64,000 bases of DNA, taken from NCBI RefSeq assembly GCF_008520265.1, contig NZ_VIQM01000116.1, forward strand, positions 1-64,000. The letters run 5' to 3'. The notes beneath the pieces were generated by a model, which ran no database searches, was not told the origin of the DNA, and worked only from the letters and a program-made list of their open reading frames with translations. The DNA is from Sphingobacterium cavernae. Its GTDB lineage: Bacteria > Bacteroidota > Bacteroidia > Sphingobacteriales > Sphingobacteriaceae. This document shows, piece after piece, positions 1 to 8,164 of this stretch. The first letter of the stretch is position 1. Each line of letters begins with the position of its first letter. The position numbers and the translations under genes are program-made.

Positions 1-36
1 TGAAATATTATAAAAAGTAAGCAAATATATAATAAC

Positions 37-74
37 AAAATAAGCGCGAATGATCTTTCATCCGCGCTTATTTT
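37..74. terminator. Bidirectional hairpin terminator after queE
   Basis: A perfect 12-bp inverted repeat (arms 37-48 and 63-74, AAAATAAGCGCG and its complement) surrounds a 14-base loop. A- and T-rich flanks on either side let it act in both directions. It lies directly downstream of the minus-strand queE stop. Confidence 0.75.
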
Positions 75-78
75 ATTA

Positions 79-702
79 TTAAGGAATATTTAAATATTTG
101 TGGGTTTGTAAGGAAATATTCCACTTTGGATTATCCTTTACATAATCAATAATAAGTGGTGTAACCTCTGCTGCTTTTGACCATTCAGGTTGTAAATAAA
201 GCTTGCAATTTGGTGCTGCTAATGCGGCATGCTCTTCAGCCCATAGGAAATCAGATTTGTTAAAAACAATAACTTTCAATTCACCAGCAGCTGCTAAAAC
301 TTCTGGTCTCGGACCTTTAAATTTCTTTGGAGATAGACAAATCCAATCCCAATCTCCGCTTAATGGATATGCTCCCGAGGTTTCGATAAAAGTTTCAATT
401 CCTTCCTCTTTCAAACGTCTCGTCAGCAAATCTAAATTATAGATTAAAGGCTCACCACCTGTAATGACAACTGTTTTTGAGGGATGAGTTTTTGAATTAT
501 TTACAATTGTTTCAACAGAAGTAAGAGGATGTAAATCAGCATCCCAACTTTCCTTGACATCACACCAGTGGCAACCTACGTCACAACCTCCAAGACGTAT
601 GAAATATGCAGCTTTTCCAGTATGATATCCTTCACCTTGAATAGTGTAAAAATCCTCCATTAGAGGTAATAATGATCCGTCTTCAGGAACTTGATGTGAC
701 AT
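79..702 (-). CDS. queE: 7-carboxy-7-deazaguanine synthase QueE
   Basis: This radical-SAM enzyme converts 6-carboxytetrahydropterin to 7-carboxy-7-deazaguanine in the queuosine/preQ0 pathway of tRNA modification. The 207-residue protein has the FYTIQGEG substrate-loop signature near residues 18-25. It has a CX3CX2C iron-sulfur motif (CDVGCHWC, Cys40, Cys44, Cys47) and the TGGEP motif at 81-85 that contacts S-adenosylmethionine. The length is normal for the family. I prefer the ATG at 702. The frame extends 21 bases further to a TTG, but that TTG lies inside a TAnnTTTG promoter box at 721-728. No other queuosine genes are adjacent; the next gene is divergent. The assignment rests on the conserved motifs and is secure. 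Confidence 0.93.
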   Translation of the reverse strand: MSHQVPEDGSLLPLMEDFYTIQGEGYHTGKAAYFIRLGGCDVGCHWCDVKESWDADLHPLTSVETIVNNSKTHPSKTVVITGGEPLIYNLDLLTRRLKEEGIETFIETSGAYPLSGDWDWICLSPKKFKGPRPEVLAAAGELKVIVFNKSDFLWAEEHAALAAPNCKLYLQPEWSKAAEVTPLIIDYVKDNPKWNISLQTHKYLNIP

Positions 703-720
703 TCTATAATTATTAGAGTG

Positions 721-728
721 CAAAGGTA
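721..728 (-). promoter_or_regulatory. Candidate -7 promoter box of queE
   Basis: TACCTTTG on the minus strand matches the Bacteroidota -7 consensus TAnnTTTG exactly. It places the transcription start about 12 bases before the ATG at 702. No clear -33 TTTG was seen at the usual spacing. Confidence 0.5.
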
Positions 729-803
729 CGATTATTTGCTATTATGTCATTGGCCATATGTGTCTAATGTAGATGTGCATTGGTTATTTAATTGTCAAAA
801 TGT

Positions 804-811
804 TATATTTG
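804..811 (+). promoter_or_regulatory. Candidate -7 promoter box of the T9SS surface protein
   Basis: TATATTTG matches TAnnTTTG exactly and lies 19 bases before the ATG at 831, implying a leader of roughly a dozen bases. A weak TTGG lies about 20 bases upstream. Confidence 0.45.
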
Positions 812-830
812 ATTTTAGCCAATCGTAATT

Positions 831-3800
831 ATGAGCGTCTTCCTAAGAGCTATTATCTATGTTATATTCTTAGTCCACAGTATAGAGGTATTTGCAGATG
901 GCTCAAAAGACTTATACCCCAATGGAGTTAGGGGCGGGCGAGCTTTCATGGAAAGTATAACTTATCAAAGTGGTATATTAACTCATATTTATTATAATCA
1001 TGCAAGACATTTTGCTTATCTACAGAAGGATGAAACACTTGCTGTGGCATCAAGTGCACAAGGTGTTAGAGGAGGAACAATTCGTATAGTAAGTCCTTCT
1101 GGAAGACAATATTCAACAGGAAACGATGTGTTGGGAAAAATTAGTGGATCTGCTGGCTTCACAAATAGACAAGCAGAATTAGCAGGACCACGAGTAGGGT
1201 ACCAACCTTTTGAAATAACAGCTCAAGAGGATGGAATATGGATGATTGAATTTTTAACTCCAGATAGCACAGCTAATAATAATGCTATTCCTAACGTAGG
1301 AGCAAATGATAATTGGACTCAGCCCGATAATCAAAATGTAATAGCTGCTTGGGACGTTTCTGTGAGAAACAAATCAGACACAGAGTGGTTAGGTGGTCGA
1401 GTGTTTGTCAATGTATTGAATCTACACATACATGGCGACAATATGGCAAACATTAATCGCGCCTATTTTGGGGTAAATTATGTATTAACAAAAGATGGTT
1501 ATTATTATAAGGTGGACGGAAATGGCAGTATAGGACTGAAGTTTACCTATTTTGTTAATAATTCAGGGATTTTAAATTCAGATAATACACCAAGTTATAA
1601 GAGCTCGACAGAAGGATACAATGCTCATCTTCATAATCCCAATTCAAAAGATATTGGAAATGAATTCGTAACGCACAAAATATTTTACACCGTGCCTAAT
1701 GCAGACTTGCCGCAAAATAGTCATAGTGCGTTGGGATCAACTTGGTTGCTGAACGAAGTGCAGATTCCTAGTGTTAAAAATATTAAGGTAGGTAGTTCAG
1801 AATCTACCGAAAATAATATAAATACAAAGGGAAGTGAAATTTCATTTCACACTAATTATGCTGGAAGATATAAGGTAATAGTTAGGAGTATCGATGAAAA
1901 TATTAATTTCATTCCATGGGAATCAATAGTACAAGGAGAGATAGGAGAAAATAAATTTGTTTGGCCTGGAATTGATGGTGATGGAAATTTAGTGCCAGGT
2001 GGTTCTTATACTATTCAAGTTAGTATTTCATCTATTGAGGGAGAAGTTCATTTTCCTTATTTTGACATGGAAACAAATCCTAATGGGTTAAAGTTAGAAA
2101 GGCTAAATAGAGATAATGGATTACTAGAGCCAGCAATTATATATTGGGATGATAGTAATATTCCTCGTGGTAATAACATAGCTGAACATTCTAATCCCAT
2201 AGTGAATCTGGAAGGGATTTTAAGTAATGTCAATGGACACCGTTGGGGAACATATACTGTGTCTTCAGGAAGTGCTAATAATAATCTATTTACTGGTTCA
2301 AATAGTTTTGGCAATAATATGGCTATGAATACTTGGTCGTATGCTGTTCATGTAGAAGAGTTGTCAGAAAAGGAAATAGTAGTAGAAGTTGCTGATTTAG
2401 AAGTTGTCTCTCTTTTGGCAGATAAAGATACCATTGAACTGAATGAAAGGGTTAATTTTACAGCTAAAGTAAGAAATAATGGACCTTCAGATGTTATTAA
2501 TGGTAAATTTGAATTCAGTTTACCTTTAGGTTTCCAAATTGAAAATGTCACTTTGGAAACTAATGATTGTGCAAGTATTGGTTCAATAAATAAATTCAAC
2601 AATACTTTAACTCTGACTCTAAATATAGAAAATGGTTGTGAAGCTACATTTCTTATTAGCGCTTTCGCAAATAATGTTCCTGATGATATTTATGGTCATG
2701 TACTTGCAGAGGCAGGAGTAGTTAGACCTAAAGGTTACACTGATCCAGATGCAACGCTTAACAATATTGCAGAATTAGATCCTAAGTCTGCACGTGAAGA
2801 ATGTGCTCCGAGTGGCTGTAATAATACAAAGACAAACGCAGATGTATTTTTGCTGGAACCTATAAATGAAAGAGGGAAAATTTCACTCCTAAAAGAGGTA
2901 AGGCATGTAGATAGCAATGGTTTTGGATTTCAGGAAGCTGGTGAGATATTAGAATATAAATTTACAATTCGTAATGTCGGTCAGGTGAATATTTCTGAAT
3001 TAGTTATTCTGGATTCATTATTATCTCCTTCTCGTTTACCCTTAGATGAAGTGGTGTTAGCTGTTGGTCAAGAGTTCGATATCGTTGTTCCATATACAAT
3101 TACAGATGAAGATGTGAATAGAAAATTTATTATAAATAGAGCTTTCGTTGTAGGGAAAAATCCAAGAAACTTTGATGTCAAAGATATTTCTGGTACAACC
3201 TATACGAATGATGACAGTACAAAAATTGATATTGATAAGCTTCCTGTAATACAATTAAAAAAATCTGTTGTAAATCGTGGTACAGGTGAAAATAATCAAT
3301 TCACAGTAAATGATACGATAATATATCGCTTTGAAATACTACATCAAGGGGATGTTGGTATTCAGGATATTAAGTTATTTGATAATCTATTATTCACTTC
3401 ATCACACACAGTTTCACCTAATCAAGTTAGTAACAAAACTATTTTTGTCGAATTCCCCTATCACATCACAAGTGCAGATATCAGTAGAGGGTATATAGAA
3501 AATTCTGCAGTGGTGGAGGCGAAAGATGTAAAATATGCGAATCTTCTTAGAGATACTTCTGGGAATACATTTTTAGATAACCAGAAAACAATAACTATAG
3601 TTGCAAAACCTCCAATAGCTTTGCCAGACTACATAGAAATCTTTCAAAGCCAAAATGCATCACTCCAAATTCTTGCAAACGATCAAAAGGGTAGCAGTGG
3701 TTGGGAAAATGGGAGAATTGAGATTATAGAACAACCATCAATGGGCAGTCTGTCGATAAATGGTGTGGATATATATTTTACACAACATAATAATCTCGAA

Positions 3801-4442
3801 AGTGGAACAGATTATTTTACATATCGCATTATTGATAATAGTATACTCTCAAGTGAGATTGTTCGTGTAGATATTGAAATAATTAAGACAATCCCCGTTA
3901 CAGTTAATGATTATTTCATTCAGAACTATAATACAAAAATAAAAATCAATCCAACCTTAAATGATTATGTAGCGTATTCTGAACTTGATTTAGAAAGTAT
4001 TAGTGTAATTAACCAGCCTTCAAATGGCACATTAGTTTATCTGGGAAAAGGCGAGTTCAGCTATGAGTCTGATAAAACATTTTCTGGAGTAGATGATTTT
4101 ACTTACCGGATAATGGATAAAAATGGTAATTGGTCCGAGCCCGCAAATGTAAAAATTGAAATTTCTGGAATATTGATACCTAATGTAATTACACCTAATG
4201 GAGATGGTTTAAATGATTTTTTTGAGATCATTGGATTATATCAATTCGAAAGTGTAGAGTTGCAAGTTTTTGATAGATTCAAAAATTTAATCTATCAAAA
4301 TTCAAATTATCAAAATAATTGGGAGGTAAATTCTACTGTGCGTGATGGAACTTATTTTTATATCTTAAAGTTGAACAAAATAGGAGAGCGACCTATAATT
4401 CGGAAGGGATCGCTATTAATTACACGAGAAATGTTGAATTAA
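831..4442 (+). CDS. Large type IX-secreted surface protein with DUF11 repeats and gliding-type C-terminal domain
   Basis: This 1203-residue protein starts with a Sec signal peptide (hydrophobic stretch at residues 5-20, cleavage near FADG). It ends with a CHU_C/gliding-motility-type C-terminal sorting domain from about residue 1116 (ITPNGDGLNDFF... followed by a final RKGSLLI strand). In Bacteroidota that domain directs proteins through the type IX secretion system to the cell surface. In between are DUF11-like beta-sandwich repeats (about 520-625, 680-780 and 805-910). Two cadherin/Ig-like modules follow (about 930-1015 and 1020-1110, the latter starting VNDYF). The first 500 residues resemble no domain I can name. 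No enzymatic motif is visible, so adhesion or a structural surface role is inferred only. The gene is monocistronic and convergent with the broken gene that follows. Confidence 0.85.
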   Translation: MSVFLRAIIYVIFLVHSIEVFADGSKDLYPNGVRGGRAFMESITYQSGILTHIYYNHARHFAYLQKDETLAVASSAQGVRGGTIRIVSPSGRQYSTGNDVLGKISGSAGFTNRQAELAGPRVGYQPFEITAQEDGIWMIEFLTPDSTANNNAIPNVGANDNWTQPDNQNVIAAWDVSVRNKSDTEWLGGRVFVNVLNLHIHGDNMANINRAYFGVNYVLTKDGYYYKVDGNGSIGLKFTYFVNNSGILNSDNTPSYKSSTEGYNAHLHNPNSKDIGNEFVTHKIFYTVPNADLPQNSHSALGSTWLLNEVQIPSVKNIKVGSSESTENNINTKGSEISFHTNYAGRYKVIVRSIDENINFIPWESIVQGEIGENKFVWPGIDGDGNLVPGGSYTIQVSISSIEGEVHFPYFDMETNPNGLKLERLNRDNGLLEPAIIYWDDSNIPRGNNIAEHSNPIVNLEGILSNVNGHRWGTYTVSSGSANNNLFTGSNSFGNNMAMNTWSYAVHVEELSEKEIVVEVADLEVVSLLADKDTIELNERVNFTAKVRNNGPSDVINGKFEFSLPLGFQIENVTLETNDCASIGSINKFNNTLTLTLNIENGCEATFLISAFANNVPDDIYGHVLAEAGVVRPKGYTDPDATLNNIAELDPKSAREECAPSGCNNTKTNADVFLLEPINERGKISLLKEVRHVDSNGFGFQEAGEILEYKFTIRNVGQVNISELVILDSLLSPSRLPLDEVVLAVGQEFDIVVPYTITDEDVNRKFIINRAFVVGKNPRNFDVKDISGTTYTNDDSTKIDIDKLPVIQLKKSVVNRGTGENNQFTVNDTIIYRFEILHQGDVGIQDIKLFDNLLFTSSHTVSPNQVSNKTIFVEFPYHITSADISRGYIENSAVVEAKDVKYANLLRDTSGNTFLDNQKTITIVAKPPIALPDYIEIFQSQNASLQILANDQKGSSGWENGRIEIIEQPSMGSLSINGVDIYFTQHNNLESGTDYFTYRIIDNSILSSEIVRVDIEIIKTIPVTVNDYFIQNYNTKIKINPTLNDYVAYSELDLESISVINQPSNGTLVYLGKGEFSYESDKTFSGVDDFTYRIMDKNGNWSEPANVKIEISGILIPNVITPNGDGLNDFFEIIGLYQFESVELQVFDRFKNLIYQNSNYQNNWEVNSTVRDGTYFYILKLNKIGERPIIRKGSLLITREMLN

Positions 4443-4443
4443 A

Positions 4444-5377
4444 CTATTCATGCCATTCTTCACGTCCTAAAGGTTTTTTATTCTCCAAATTTGGATATGA
4501 TTCCTCTAATTCACCACTATCCTGAATAGAAGGTAATTTTGGTTGTCCTGCATCAATCCATACCGAATACCAAAACGATGATACCGCATGTATTGCAGAT
4601 TTGAACCGACGCTGTACCATTCCGTTCATCGCAAGATCGTAAGCTTTGACATATTTGTCCGAATAGGTTTGAATCAGTTGATTGTTGCGCTCGATATATG
4701 ATCTTATTTCTGTTGATTTAAATGTGTTGGACAGATTTTTCTCTATCTGCAATATGGAGTCAACCAGCGCATTACTTTCGCGTACAATTTTCCACGCGTA
4801 TTCTACTGGATCTTTAATGTATTGCGCAGGACCTATGAATAAATCATACTGACCCATATACATTTCGGGAATACGTGTTTCCCAGAGCACATGAATACCA
4901 ATTTGATTGGTGTTGACCATTGTAATTACTGGTTGTATGCAGTGGCACATGCGCATCTGCTACATAATGTCCTAAGTCCGCACTCAATTGAACTATTCTT
5001 TTATTGTTTTTGGTTTTGAACGCCTCCACCAAATTCAAGTAAGTTCTATTAATTTGCCAAGGAACAATACCTTGAGTAAGCAATTTCTTTTCATTTAGTT
5101 TTTCTTTAGCCTTAGACCAATGAATGGGAATGCTATCAATATGATCGTATTTGTCCAAATCAATATAATGCTTTGGGCCTTCGATTGTATCAACATAACA
5201 TCTTTTATCCGCATCAACTGCCTTTGAAGTTATTTGTTTAATATGTGTTTTATAATAGGAAGCTAATTCTGTTGGAAGTAGAAAAACGGCCGTTTCATTG
5301 ATTTTTTTATGCGGATTGAATCCCCAAGAACAAAACAGTAGGATAATACCTATCGATAAAAGATGAAAGTGATTCAT
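4444..5377 (-). pseudogene. Frameshifted zinc-dependent phospholipase C-like / S1-P1-type protein
   Basis: Two overlapping minus-strand frames together make one protein of roughly 310 residues. The first (5377 to 4844) has a signal peptide (MNHFHLLSIGIILLFCSWG) and the metal-site segments HKKIN, DADKR, HYIDLDKY and LGHYVADAHVPLHT. These are typical of the Bacteroidota zinc-dependent phospholipase C-like family, whose metal-binding fold is shared with S1/P1 nucleases. After NYNGQ the frame goes astray. The correct continuation, TNQIGIHVLWETR, is in the second frame (to 4444). The break is at about 4924-4927, where a CACA-like repeat appears two bases short (or one base has been added). All metal-site motifs before the break are intact. 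This is either a recent frameshift mutation or a sequence error. Confidence 0.8.
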
Positions 5378-5495
5378 AATTAGTGGATTATGTACTATAA
5401 TTTATGAAAAATTTTTAATTAAAAGTAGTTTAATATGAATTTATGACCTTATTTAATAAAATTATGTATTTTCGACTCACATTATATTGCTATAC

Positions 5496-6482
5496 ATGAA
5501 GATACTTTATGCTATTCAGGGGACAGGAAACGGGCATTTGTGCCGAGCTATGGATATTATTCCTTGTCTGCAACAGTTTGGTACAGTTGATGTGCTTATG
5601 AGTGGTATTCAGGCGGATATTTGTATGCCCTTTGATATCAAATATAGACTTCATGGGTTAAGTTTTATCTTCGGGAAATCTGGCGGAGTTGATTTATGGA
5701 AGACTTTTATGAGTTCGACTGTACGTAAGCTCTTGCAAGAAGTAAATGAAGTGCCTGTGCAAGATTATGACCTTGTAATTAATGACTTTGAACCGATTAC
5801 AGCTTGGGCGTGTCAGACAAAAGATCTTCCATGTATAGGGTTGAGTCATCAGATAGGCGCAATGCATCCTAATAGTCCAAAGCCCGAAGAGACGGATATG
5901 ATGGGTAAATTCATTATGAAAAATTATGCGCCCGTATCACAAGCATATGGATTTCATTTTAAGCAATACCATAAATCAATTTTTACACCAGTCATTCGTG
6001 AGCCAATCCGCAAATTAGAACCTACAAATTTGGGACATTACACTGTTTATTTGCCAAGTTATGATGATGCGCATTTGTTGAAGCATTTAACCAAATTTTC
6101 AGATGTGCAATGGGAAGTTTTTTCGAAGCATAATAATAAACCATTACATGTCAAGAATGTGAAAATTCAGCCTATCGATAACGATGCATTTGTGAAAAGT
6201 ATGGCTTCAGCAGAAGGAGTGTTATGCGGAGCAGGATTTGAAACACCAGCGGAAGCCTTATATCTAGGTAAAAAAGTACTGGCTATTCCAATGAAAAATC
6301 AATACGAACAACATCTAAATGCCGCTGCACTAGAAGATATTGGAATTCCAATAATTAAAAGTTTAAAAAAGAAATATGAGTACGATATAGAGGTTTGGTT
6401 AAACAGCACGAATAAAGTCAAAGTGGATTATCCAAACAATACTATGCAAATTGTAGAATCAATTATATCTAAAAATACATGA
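5496..6482 (+). CDS. MurG-like glycosyltransferase family protein
   Basis: The N-terminus KILYAIQGTGNGHLCRA has the glycine-rich GxGNGH(xx)RA loop of GT-B fold glycosyltransferases of the MurG/UGT type. The C-terminal half has the matching nucleotide-sugar segment (CGAGFETPAEALYLGKKVLAIPMKNQYEQHLNA), where a glycine-rich turn precedes a conserved E and a Q-E-Q stretch. The protein has 328 residues from the preferred ATG at 5496, since an ATG three codons upstream would add only MLY. Donor and acceptor are unknown. It overlaps the next gene by four bases (ATGA), so the two are translationally coupled in an operon with the FKBP and aldo/keto reductase genes. It is not MurG itself, because the sequence is diverged and the context is not a division cluster. 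Confidence 0.75.
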   Translation: MKILYAIQGTGNGHLCRAMDIIPCLQQFGTVDVLMSGIQADICMPFDIKYRLHGLSFIFGKSGGVDLWKTFMSSTVRKLLQEVNEVPVQDYDLVINDFEPITAWACQTKDLPCIGLSHQIGAMHPNSPKPEETDMMGKFIMKNYAPVSQAYGFHFKQYHKSIFTPVIREPIRKLEPTNLGHYTVYLPSYDDAHLLKHLTKFSDVQWEVFSKHNNKPLHVKNVKIQPIDNDAFVKSMASAEGVLCGAGFETPAEALYLGKKVLAIPMKNQYEQHLNAAALEDIGIPIIKSLKKKYEYDIEVWLNSTNKVKVDYPNNTMQIVESIISKNT

Positions 6483-7207
6483 AATTAAAATTTATTTACG
6501 CCTTATTATTTTTTGGTGCTGCCGTCCATAATGTAGATGCCCAAACCAAAAAGAAAACTAATTCCACAACAAATAAAACGGCTAAATCTGTTGCTACCAC
6601 AGTTCAACCCTTTGCTTTAAAATCAACGAAAGATTCTTTATCGTATGCTTTGGGTGTAGATGTTTCTAAAAATCTAAAAAATGCGGGATTTGAAATTACA
6701 TCTGAAGTTTTCCTCAAAGGATTGAATTCTGCGTTAAAAGGAGATTCATTGTTGTTGACTGAAGACCAAAATATGGATGTGATTCAAAAGGAATTCACCA
6801 AAATATACGAAAGAAAGAATGCAGAGCTAAAGAAACCAGGTGAAGAATTTTTAGCTAAAAATAAACAAAGACCAGAAGTCAAATCTACTCCAGAAGGTGT
6901 ACAATATGAAGTCTTGAAAGAAGGAGAGGGGCCGCAACCTACTTCAGAATCTGAAGTGGAAGTTCATTACAAAGGTACATTGATCGACGGGACACAGTTT
7001 GATAGTTCTTATGACCGTAACGAATCATTGACGTTAAATTTGAATCGTGTGATTGAGGGTTGGAAAATTGGTATTCCGTTGATGAAGGTTGGTTCTAAGT
7101 ACAAGTTTTATGTGCCGTATCATTTAGCTTATGGCGAACGTGCAACAGGTTCTATTCCAGCTTATAGTGTGCTAATCTTTGAGGTTGAACTTTTAGGTAT
7201 AAAATAA
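6479..7207 (+). CDS. FKBP-type peptidyl-prolyl cis-trans isomerase, exported
   Basis: This 242-residue protein has a signal peptide (hydrophobic residues 5-17, ending VDAQ). A Lys/Thr/Asn-rich linker follows, then an FKBP N-terminal dimerisation segment from about residue 50 (SLSYALGVDVSKNLKN) and a C-terminal FKBP catalytic domain at about 145-242. The catalytic domain carries the usual VHYKGTLIDGTQFDSSYDR, VIEGWKIGIPLMKVG and YHLAYGERA segments. It resembles the Mip/FkpA group, which folds proteins in the periplasm by isomerising prolyl bonds. The start ATG overlaps the stop of the glycosyltransferase, and the aldo/keto reductase begins three bases after its own stop. Confidence 0.93.
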   Translation: MKLKFIYALLFFGAAVHNVDAQTKKKTNSTTNKTAKSVATTVQPFALKSTKDSLSYALGVDVSKNLKNAGFEITSEVFLKGLNSALKGDSLLLTEDQNMDVIQKEFTKIYERKNAELKKPGEEFLAKNKQRPEVKSTPEGVQYEVLKEGEGPQPTSESEVEVHYKGTLIDGTQFDSSYDRNESLTLNLNRVIEGWKIGIPLMKVGSKYKFYVPYHLAYGERATGSIPAYSVLIFEVELLGIK

Positions 7208-7210
7208 TAT

Positions 7211-8104
7211 ATGCGCTACAATAAGTTAGGTAAATCGGATATTTTAATTTCAGAAGTAGGCTTTGGATGCATGTCTTTACAAGCTGCAAATACGTCCGAA
7301 AATGAATATTTAATTCATAAAGCCATTGCTTCGGGCATTAATTATTTCGATACAGCTGACTTATATGATTTTGGTGAGAATGAAAAGCTGCTCGGTAATG
7401 CCCTAAAGGGCAATCGAGATAAGGTAGTTTTAGCTACCAAAGTTGGGAATAAATGGAATGCGGACAAATATGGCTGGACTTGGGATGTATCAAAAGATTA
7501 TATCAATCAAGCTATCGAAGACTCGCTGACAAGGCTTCAGACAGATTATGTTGATCTTTATCAAATACATGGTGGAACTATAGAAGATAATTTTGATGAG
7601 GTTATAGAAACTTTAGAAAATTTGGTTTCGAGTGGAAAGATAAGAGTGTATGGGATTTCATCTATTCGCCCAAATGTGTTTTTACGATTTGCTAAAGATT
7701 CGAATATGGTTTCTAATATGTTGCAATATAGCCTTTTAGATACTCGACCAGAACCTTATTTGAAGGAGTTTGAAAATGAGAATATTTCAATTTTGTCAAG
7801 AGGTGCATTTGCACAGGGTTTATTAGTTGGAAAGTCCCCAAAATCCTACTTAGAGCATAGCGAAACTGAAGTTGCTAATATTATTCAAAACGTTCAGGAC
7901 GTTTCGAATCAATTAGATATTTCTAAGGAATCCATAGCACTTTCCTATTTATTACGTTACAAGAAAATCACATCAGCTGTGATCGGTGTTCGCACTCAGC
8001 ATCACCTAGACAAGTTGATCCTAGCTGTGCAAGAATTAGAAAATCTTCAAATCGATTTTGATTTATGGGATATTCCAAAAATTAAATATACTGCGCATAT
8101 ATAA
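7211..8104 (+). CDS. Aldo/keto reductase
   Basis: This 297-residue NAD(P)H-dependent oxidoreductase of the aldo/keto reductase superfamily has a TIM barrel with the catalytic tetrad visible: Asp47 and Tyr52 (FDTADLYDFGENE), Lys77 (LATKVG) and the His of YQIHG near 119. The late segment SAVIGVRTQHHLD is the usual cofactor phosphate-binding loop. The substrate cannot be read from sequence. It is the third gene of the glycosyltransferase-FKBP operon and is followed by a strong terminator. Confidence 0.9.
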   Translation: MRYNKLGKSDILISEVGFGCMSLQAANTSENEYLIHKAIASGINYFDTADLYDFGENEKLLGNALKGNRDKVVLATKVGNKWNADKYGWTWDVSKDYINQAIEDSLTRLQTDYVDLYQIHGGTIEDNFDEVIETLENLVSSGKIRVYGISSIRPNVFLRFAKDSNMVSNMLQYSLLDTRPEPYLKEFENENISILSRGAFAQGLLVGKSPKSYLEHSETEVANIIQNVQDVSNQLDISKESIALSYLLRYKKITSAVIGVRTQHHLDKLILAVQELENLQIDFDLWDIPKIKYTAHI

Positions 8105-8105
8105 T

Positions 8106-8147
8106 AAACAGAGCAGGCGGGATTAAAGAATCTCGCCTGCTCTGTTT
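8106..8147. terminator. Strong bidirectional terminator
   Basis: A 19-bp stem (AAACAGAGCAGGCGGGATT against its complement, with one G-T wobble) has a 4-base loop and is followed by a run of ten T on the plus strand. It closes the operon ending at 8104 and lies just beyond the minus-strand alpha-galactosidase remnant. Confidence 0.85.
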
Positions 8148-8164
8148 ATATTTTTTTTTGTTTC

